A DNA stretch of 20,644 nt, from the NCBI GenBank assembly GCA_015482705.2, contig JADMLA020000031.1, positions 1 through 20,644 on the forward strand, read 5' to 3'. Shown here one piece after another: positions 17,063-20,644 of this stretch. Below the pieces are notes generated by a model. That model was not told the origin of the DNA. It ran no database searches and saw only the letters and a program-made list of their open reading frames with translations. The DNA is from Prosthecochloris sp. (GTDB lineage: Bacteria > Bacteroidota > Chlorobiia > Chlorobiales > Chlorobiaceae). The translations under genes and the position numbers were made by a program. Positions within the stretch are counted from its first letter, which is position 1. Each line of letters starts with the position of its first letter.

Positions 17063-17074
17063 ACCCGATCGGGT
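17063..17074. promoter_or_regulatory. Perfect 12-bp palindrome ACCCGATCGGGT
   Basis: The palindrome lies about 35 bases downstream of a TATATT box and 16 bases before the ATG of the possible mini-gene at 17090. This position suits a repressor site covering the start of the transcript of the NifX-like gene. Confidence 0.45.
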
Positions 17075-17089
17075 GCAGTAGAGAACACC

Positions 17090-17231
17090 ATGATTCTATT
17101 TCAAAAAAATTAGAGGTGCCTCTCCTTACAGTGCTGCGAACGACTTGAGTACAAATGCGGATGGAGTGTGGAAACCGGAGTATCCAGGTTTTTCAGTACA
17201 TAAGAATATCGAGGGCCGTCCGGTGAAGTGA
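17090..17231 (+). pseudogene. Possible frameshifted mini-gene, unknown function
   Basis: ATG at 17090 starts MILFQKN and then stops at TAG (17111-17113), right after a run of seven A bases (17103-17109). In another frame the sequence continues with a protein-like stretch, RGASPYSAANDLSTNADGVW and onward to GRPVK and TGA at 17229-17231. Removing one A from the run joins them into one peptide of about 46 residues. It could be a decayed gene, a gene decoded by slippage on the A run, a sequencing error, or chance. No strong ribosome site precedes the ATG. I do not recognise the peptide. It ends 49 bases before the NifX-like gene and would be cotranscribed with it. Confidence 0.3.
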
Positions 17232-17280
17232 TCATGGTCTACAGCGAGTGATGGAGGTGCTACAAGAGGAGGGTTTTGTT

Positions 17281-17649
17281 ATGATAGTTGCGGTACCATT
17301 GGAAACAAGTAAAGGACTGAATTCCCGGATCTGCGAACATTTTGGAAGTGCTCCGCTGTATGCTGTCTGTAATATGGATTCAGGAAGGTTGAGGATAATG
17401 GAGAACTCCAACAGCAGACACGAGCATGGACAATGTAATCCTGTAGATGTTTTTGCGCAAAACAGTGTCGATGCTGTTCTGTGTAAAGGCATTGGTGGTC
17501 GTGCTCTCATTAAGCTGAAAATGCTTGATATCGAAGTGTTTGTTGCCGGAGGACTTTCTACGCTCGCCGAGGCGCTCGAGAGTTATAAAAAAGGATTGAT
17601 GCGCAGGGTAGAGAGCGAGGACGCCTGTCAGACTCATGATTGCCATTAG
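17281..17649 (+). CDS. NifX/NifB-tail-like protein (dinitrogenase iron-molybdenum cofactor domain)
   Basis: 122 residues. The frame is open upstream to a GTG at 17248, but AAGAGGAGGG (17264-17273) at ideal distance fixes the start at 17281, giving the family's usual N-terminus MIVAVPLETSKG. The Nitro_FeMo-Co domain covers about 1-105: ICEHFGSAPLY at 18-28, GQCNPVDVF near 50, and a GIGGRAL turn at 70-76. The domain binds FeMo-cofactor precursors in NifX, NifY and the NifB tail; stand-alone members may carry other iron-sulfur or metal clusters. Cys/His groups, HEHGQC at 47-52 and a C-terminal CQTHDCH at 116-122, look like metal ligands. No nif genes are in the window, so a direct role in nitrogenase assembly is not shown. 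Confidence 0.85.
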   Translation: MIVAVPLETSKGLNSRICEHFGSAPLYAVCNMDSGRLRIMENSNSRHEHGQCNPVDVFAQNSVDAVLCKGIGGRALIKLKMLDIEVFVAGGLSTLAEALESYKKGLMRRVESEDACQTHDCH

Positions 17650-17713
17650 CGGCATTGAATGAAATTTGCCCCCACCGTCGCTTTGATTGAATCAATCAGC
17701 GTACTAAAGTAAC

Positions 17714-17750
17714 GGCAGGATTCTATGATAAGGTCCTGCCTTTACTGTTT
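17714..17750 (+). terminator. Rho-independent-type terminator after the NifX-like gene
   Basis: GGCAGGA (17714-17720) pairs perfectly with TCCTGCC (17734-17740) across a 13-base loop, and TTTACTGTTT follows. It lies 65 bases after the stop codon. A second small inverted repeat, TTGATTGAATCAA, is found just upstream near 17685. Confidence 0.6.
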
Positions 17751-18034
17751 ATAATACATATTGAAGGATCGATGATCCGTTTTCAGGAAAACCCGGGTGG
17801 AATGCATCCGGTGAGGAGTACTTTGCAATGCAACCGGTTCGGTGTCATAGATATGAAATGAACTCGTTACAAAACATAAAAACGCAAAAAATTCTTGGGT
17901 GATGCTTCCTGATGATACCTTTGAACGTATTCAGTTACAGCTAAAAAATGTTTTTATTTGAGGCTACAATGAAACTGCGTTGTTTATGAAGAAGTACCTG
18001 GAAAATCAGAAATTACAATAAGGCAGAACAATGT
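17751..18034. other. Low-coding stretch between the NifX-like gene and the cupin locus
   Basis: About 280 AT-rich bases with no supported gene. A 30-codon frame at 17772-17864 begins with ATG shortly after AAGGA, but its peptide has no recognisable features. GGATC-GAT-GATCC at 17766-17778 can form a small hairpin. I find no convincing promoter pair. The region may hold the control elements of the cupin transcript or a small RNA, but nothing proves it. Confidence 0.4.
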
Positions 18035-18049
18035 AAAGGATGTTTTGCA

Positions 18050-18166
18050 GTGAAATATACAAGGCTAATCATGTTATCACTGTTTTCTTTACATATCCTT
18101 GGCTGCCAACAACCTGATGGAGAAATGAGCCTATGCAGAAGCCGGTTGTGCGAAAAGATTTGCTGA
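18050..18166 (+). CDS. Short lipoprotein leader frame overlapping the cupin gene
   Basis: GTG at 18050, nine bases after AAAGGA (18035-18040), opens a 38-codon frame that reads as a lipoprotein signal peptide: MKYTRLIM, core LSLFSLH, then lipobox ILGC (codon for Cys at 18104) and QQPDGE. After about 25 residues it runs into the cupin gene in a different frame and stops at 18164-18166. A signal peptide with nothing attached is odd. From memory, cupins of this type often carry export signals, so this is most likely the true N-terminus of the cupin, separated by a one-base loss between about 18118 and 18135. Alternatively it is an overlapping leader peptide that couples translation of the cupin. 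Confidence 0.5.
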   Translation: MKYTRLIMLSLFSLHILGCQQPDGEMSLCRSRLCEKIC

Positions 18167-18474
18167 CAGCTAACATGGATGGAAGCAGACCTATAGCGAA
18201 AGTCGACATTCAAGAAGTGACAATGGAGGAAGGGGTTAAAGCTCCGCTGCATAGTCATCCGTGTCCGACGATGGGCATTGTCACAGAAGGTACGATCGCA
18301 TTCGAAATCGAGGGTAACCAAACCCAAACCCTTCGTGTGGGAGATGCATTTTACGAACCGGCAAATGTCCGAATCGCTAAATTTAACAATGTTGGAAATT
18401 CTCCTGCCAAATTTGTCGTATTCTATCTTCTTGGTGAGAATGAAAACGAGACCATTCGTGTTTTGAAAAAATAG
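18133..18474 (+). CDS. Small cupin-fold protein, probably once or still exported
   Basis: 113 residues. The single cupin domain has the first motif as APLHSHPCPTMGIVTEGTIAF (about residues 37-57, with metal-ligand histidines in HSHP) and the second as LRVGDAFYEPANVRIAKFNN. The third histidine expected in the second motif is not obvious. The protein may bind a metal and a small molecule or act as a sensor; no reaction can be assigned. GGAGAA at 18119-18124 can serve the ATG at 18133, so the domain could be made alone in the cytosol. An in-frame stop at 18115 blocks any upstream extension in this frame, yet an out-of-frame lipoprotein signal ends exactly here (see the leader frame). The cupin call is firm; location is uncertain. 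Confidence 0.85.
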   Translation: MQKPVVRKDLLTANMDGSRPIAKVDIQEVTMEEGVKAPLHSHPCPTMGIVTEGTIAFEIEGNQTQTLRVGDAFYEPANVRIAKFNNVGNSPAKFVVFYLLGENENETIRVLKK

Positions 18475-18478
18475 TGTT

Positions 18479-18547
18479 CGGATATAGGGGGCCTCAAAAA
18501 TTTTTCTATCCGGCAGCGTAAAGTTCTAAGCTCTTCACTCTGCTGCC
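18479..18547 (+). other. Inverted repeats between the cupin and ABC-F genes
   Basis: CGGATA (18479-18484) can pair with TATCCG (18507-18512), and the next arm GGCAGC (18512-18517) can pair with GCTGCC (18542-18547). There is no T tail after either. They may be weak terminators or mRNA structure in the 5' region of the ABC-F gene. Leader structures are common before ABC-F genes, but no leader peptide is evident here. Confidence 0.3.
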
Positions 18548-18615
18548 AGATTGGTACAACCGATGCCAGCGATGTCTCTCATTACTAAAACCAACTATCT
18601 ATCAGAACTTTCCTT

Positions 18616-20127
18616 ATGGGCCACCTTTTTTTACAATTTCAAAACGTGAGTTTTACTTATCAGACGGCTCTTGAGCCCTTGTTTGAAGATGTTTCTATAC
18701 ATGCGAAACGAGGATGGACAGGTATCGTAGGGCCGAACGGGTCAGGAAAAACAACATTTCTGAAATTGGCGACAGGGCAGTTACGGCCAAATACAGGACG
18801 GATCGATTATCCTCCATTGTCGTGTTACTGTCCTCAGCGGACTGATCGTATGCCGAACGATTTCGGGAGTTTTATAAGGAGCACAGAAAAACAAGCGTAT
18901 GTTGTCCGGAATAATCTGGGTGTTCAGGACGATTGGTATGAGCGATGGGAAACATTGTCGCATGGCGAACGTAAGCGAGCTCAGATAGCCGTTGCTTTAT
19001 GGCAGGAGCCCGATATGCTGGCAATTGATGAGCCAACCAACCACGTGGATAGCGATGCACGTAAAATTCTCGTTCAGGCGCTTTTCGCATATCAGGGTGT
19101 GGGCCTGCTTGTGAGCCATGACCGTGATTTATTGGACTTGCTTTGTCAGCAATGTTTGTTCATCGAACCGCCAAATGTGATTGTAAGGCCGAATGGATAT
19201 TCACAAGGCATGCAGGTTGCTGCTGAAGAACGTAAAGCGAGAGAAAAAGACTATGCTTTGAAAAAAAAGGCGTTTAAAAAAATCAAACGTGAAGCCGGAC
19301 GAAGACGGCACATGGCTAATCAATACGATAAAAAACGTTCAAAAAAAGATATTGCCGCTCATGATCATGATGCCAAACAGAAAATCGATTTAGTTCGCAT
19401 TTCCGGTAAAGATATTGTTGGTGGAAAATTGTTGCGGCAGTTGGATGGGCGTTTGGCGCAGGCGGAGCAGGCAATGCGGGATGTACACGTGAAAAAGGAA
19501 TATGATTTGGGTATTTGGTTACCTGGCTCAATTTCCAAACGTCATATGCTTCTCAACTGTCCGCCGGGTAAGTTGCGGCTTGGGGATAAAAAGACATTGC
19601 AATATCAGGAACTCATTATTCATTCCACTGATCGCATAGCTGTCACAGGACCCAATGGTGCTGGTAAAAGCACGCTTTTGCGCTACATACTCACCTATCT
19701 CAATGTCCCCAAAGAACATTTGACATATGTTCCTCAGGAGATTGATATACAACGTTCGCAAGAAATACTGGCCCGGGTTCGAGAGTTGTCACCCGAGCAG
19801 TTAGGGCAGGTGATGAACATTATCAGCCGTTTGGGATCGCGTCCTCATCGTTTGTTGGAAAGCACCACTCCCAGTCCTGGTGAAACCAGAAAGCTTTTGC
19901 TTGCACTGGGCATGATGAACCTTCCTCATATCATCGTACTGGATGAGCCAACCAACCACATGGATCTGCCTTCGATTGAATGCCTTGAAGCGGCCTTGGT
20001 CGAATGCCCTTGCGCGTTGCTGCTGATCAGCCACGATCAGCGGTTTTTGAGCAGGTTGACTACCATCAGCTGGAAAATATCTGCCGGATCTGACAGTGGG
20101 GCGACTTACACATTGAGTGTGAAATAG
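18616..20127 (+). CDS. ABC-F family ATPase (ribosome-associated type)
   Basis: 503 residues with two ATP-binding cassettes and no membrane segments. Cassette 1: Walker A GPNGSGKT at 39-46, signature LSHGE at 114-118, Walker B MLAIDEP at 134-140, switch SHD at 168. Cassette 2: Walker A GPNGAGKS at 345-352, an altered signature SPGE at 420-423, Walker B IIVLDEP at 439-445, SHD at 472. Both Walker B segments continue with TNHVD or TNHMD, the ABC-F mark. The linker contains a very basic stretch (about 206-245) that should contact rRNA or tRNA. ABC-F proteins act on the ribosome, some rescuing it from antibiotics and others tuning translation. The length is near the short end of the family. A resistance role is possible but not shown. 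No ribosome site is seen before the ATG, although the start fits the family. Confidence 0.9.
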   Translation: MGHLFLQFQNVSFTYQTALEPLFEDVSIHAKRGWTGIVGPNGSGKTTFLKLATGQLRPNTGRIDYPPLSCYCPQRTDRMPNDFGSFIRSTEKQAYVVRNNLGVQDDWYERWETLSHGERKRAQIAVALWQEPDMLAIDEPTNHVDSDARKILVQALFAYQGVGLLVSHDRDLLDLLCQQCLFIEPPNVIVRPNGYSQGMQVAAEERKAREKDYALKKKAFKKIKREAGRRRHMANQYDKKRSKKDIAAHDHDAKQKIDLVRISGKDIVGGKLLRQLDGRLAQAEQAMRDVHVKKEYDLGIWLPGSISKRHMLLNCPPGKLRLGDKKTLQYQELIIHSTDRIAVTGPNGAGKSTLLRYILTYLNVPKEHLTYVPQEIDIQRSQEILARVRELSPEQLGQVMNIISRLGSRPHRLLESTTPSPGETRKLLLALGMMNLPHIIVLDEPTNHMDLPSIECLEAALVECPCALLLISHDQRFLSRLTTISWKISAGSDSGATYTLSVK

Positions 20128-20175
20128 GGTATCCTGAACGTACTTACTCTATTGAAACCCTGAAGAAAAGAACGT

Positions 20176-20207
20176 AAAGCACAAAGGCCCCGGAACATGC
20201 CAGGACC
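20176..20207 (-). terminator. Terminator of the minus-strand metallopeptidase gene
   Basis: On the minus strand GGTCCTGG and CCGGGGCC form an 8-bp stem with two G-U pairs and a 6-base loop, followed by TTTGTGCTTT. It sits about 50 bases after the stop codon of the leftward gene. Read on the plus strand the wobble pairs become C-A mismatches, so it should work mainly for the minus strand. Confidence 0.55.
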
Positions 20208-20254
20208 CCTGTGAAGAAACGAAAGCCGAAGAAGCGAAAAGAAGAAGAGCGTCG

Positions 20255-20644
20255 TTAGTTAGAAGCCAGACGAGGACTCTGCAGCTGATCGATAACCTTG
20301 GAGATGAACGATTCCAGTTCAGCGGGGAACCTATCCGAGTTCAAGCCATAGTCAGGAGCGGTGAAGTAAGCAAACGCTTCGGCCCAGTACTCGATAAGGT
20401 TCGTGTTGGCATAGTTGCTGGGGCTGAACCCGTGCACATCCTTCATCCTGTTGACCAGATCCCTCCATTCCCTGCCGGTGACATCGAGCCTGTTGTCGAT
20501 AACGTGGCCGAATTCGTGGCGAAGCGTGTGTTCGAGTTTCTTCGAAGAAAAAACGATCTCATCCCTTCTGTCATTGTAGAACCCCCTGCTGGTATCGGTA
20601 ACGTAGACAACATTGACCCTCGGCAACTCGATACCGAAAGCGGA
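20255..20644 (-). CDS. Zinc metallopeptidase with HEFGH motif, C-terminal part (5' end outside the window)
   Basis: The frame is open from the right edge to the TAA at 20255-20257, about 129 residues; a TTG inside it is not needed as a start. The visible part holds LEHTLRHEFGHVID, an HExxH zinc site with the catalytic Glu, followed about 42-45 residues later by EYWAEAFAYF, whose Glu/Ala-Glu pattern suits the third ligand of gluzincin-like or lethal-factor-like (ATLF/M34-type) peptidases. Lack of visible N-terminus prevents naming of a signal peptide or a carrier domain, so it could be a short secreted peptidase or the toxic tip of a larger protein. It converges with the ABC-F gene and has its own terminator-like hairpin. 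Confidence 0.7.
   Translation of the reverse strand, partial: SAFGIELPRVNVVYVTDTSRGFYNDRRDEIVFSSKKLEHTLRHEFGHVIDNRLDVTGREWRDLVNRMKDVHGFSPSNYANTNLIEYWAEAFAYFTAPDYGLNSDRFPAELESFISKVIDQLQSPRLASN

Noticed and set aside
17772..17864. 30-codon frame in the long intergenic region
   Set aside because: A weakly placed ribosome site and no recognisable features in the peptide; not enough to call a gene.

Overview
The window looks like chromosomal DNA of a Gram-negative bacterium with an outer membrane. It carries two RND pumps, two TolC-type outer-membrane proteins and several lipoprotein signals. Intermediate base composition, heptamer-type intergenic repeats and the gene mix suggest a green sulfur bacterium (Chlorobiota, Chlorobium/Prosthecochloris type). 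That assignment is inference, because no rRNA or other marker gene is present. All genes point right except the YyaL/SSP411-type gene in the middle and the cut metalloprotease at the right edge. No tRNA, rRNA, CRISPR array, transposase or phage gene was seen.

Left part (1-1117): the C-terminal end of an ATP-grasp enzyme, then a CPBP-family membrane protease. Centre (1288-12951): a 12 kb efflux region. First come an outer-membrane channel and an RND pump with no periplasmic adaptor beside them, separated by an 84-bp array of degenerate heptamers. An AraC-type regulator follows, then a complete tripartite system in the order adaptor lipoprotein, AcrB/MexF-type pump, NodT-type outer-membrane lipoprotein. 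A T-rich tract and a TATAAT box precede the adaptor. The simplest reading is that the AraC protein controls one or both pumps and that the first pump borrows an adaptor, possibly the one downstream.

Right of the pumps (13051-13617) are two small Gly-rich membrane proteins that align with each other and look like tandem paralogues of unknown role. The next pair is divergent: a large YyaL/SSP411-type thioredoxin-fold protein on the minus strand and a lipoprotein MsrB-MsrA fusion on the plus strand, sharing a 130-bp intergenic region with an inverted repeat. The MsrBA gene also has a well-placed internal start that would give a cytosolic form.

The last part (16928-20644) holds a NifX/NifB-tail-like protein (Nitro_FeMo-Co domain) preceded by a palindrome and a possible frameshifted mini-gene. 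After it come a long low-coding stretch, a cupin whose lipoprotein signal peptide lies upstream in a different frame, an ABC-F ATPase, and the C-terminal end of a HEFGH zinc metallopeptidase read leftwards with its own terminator.

The observations most worth checking are the cupin with its out-of-frame lipoprotein leader, the two-start MsrBA, the tandem Gly-rich paralogues, the adaptor-less RND pair and the heptamer array. I found no clear new defence or mobile system.
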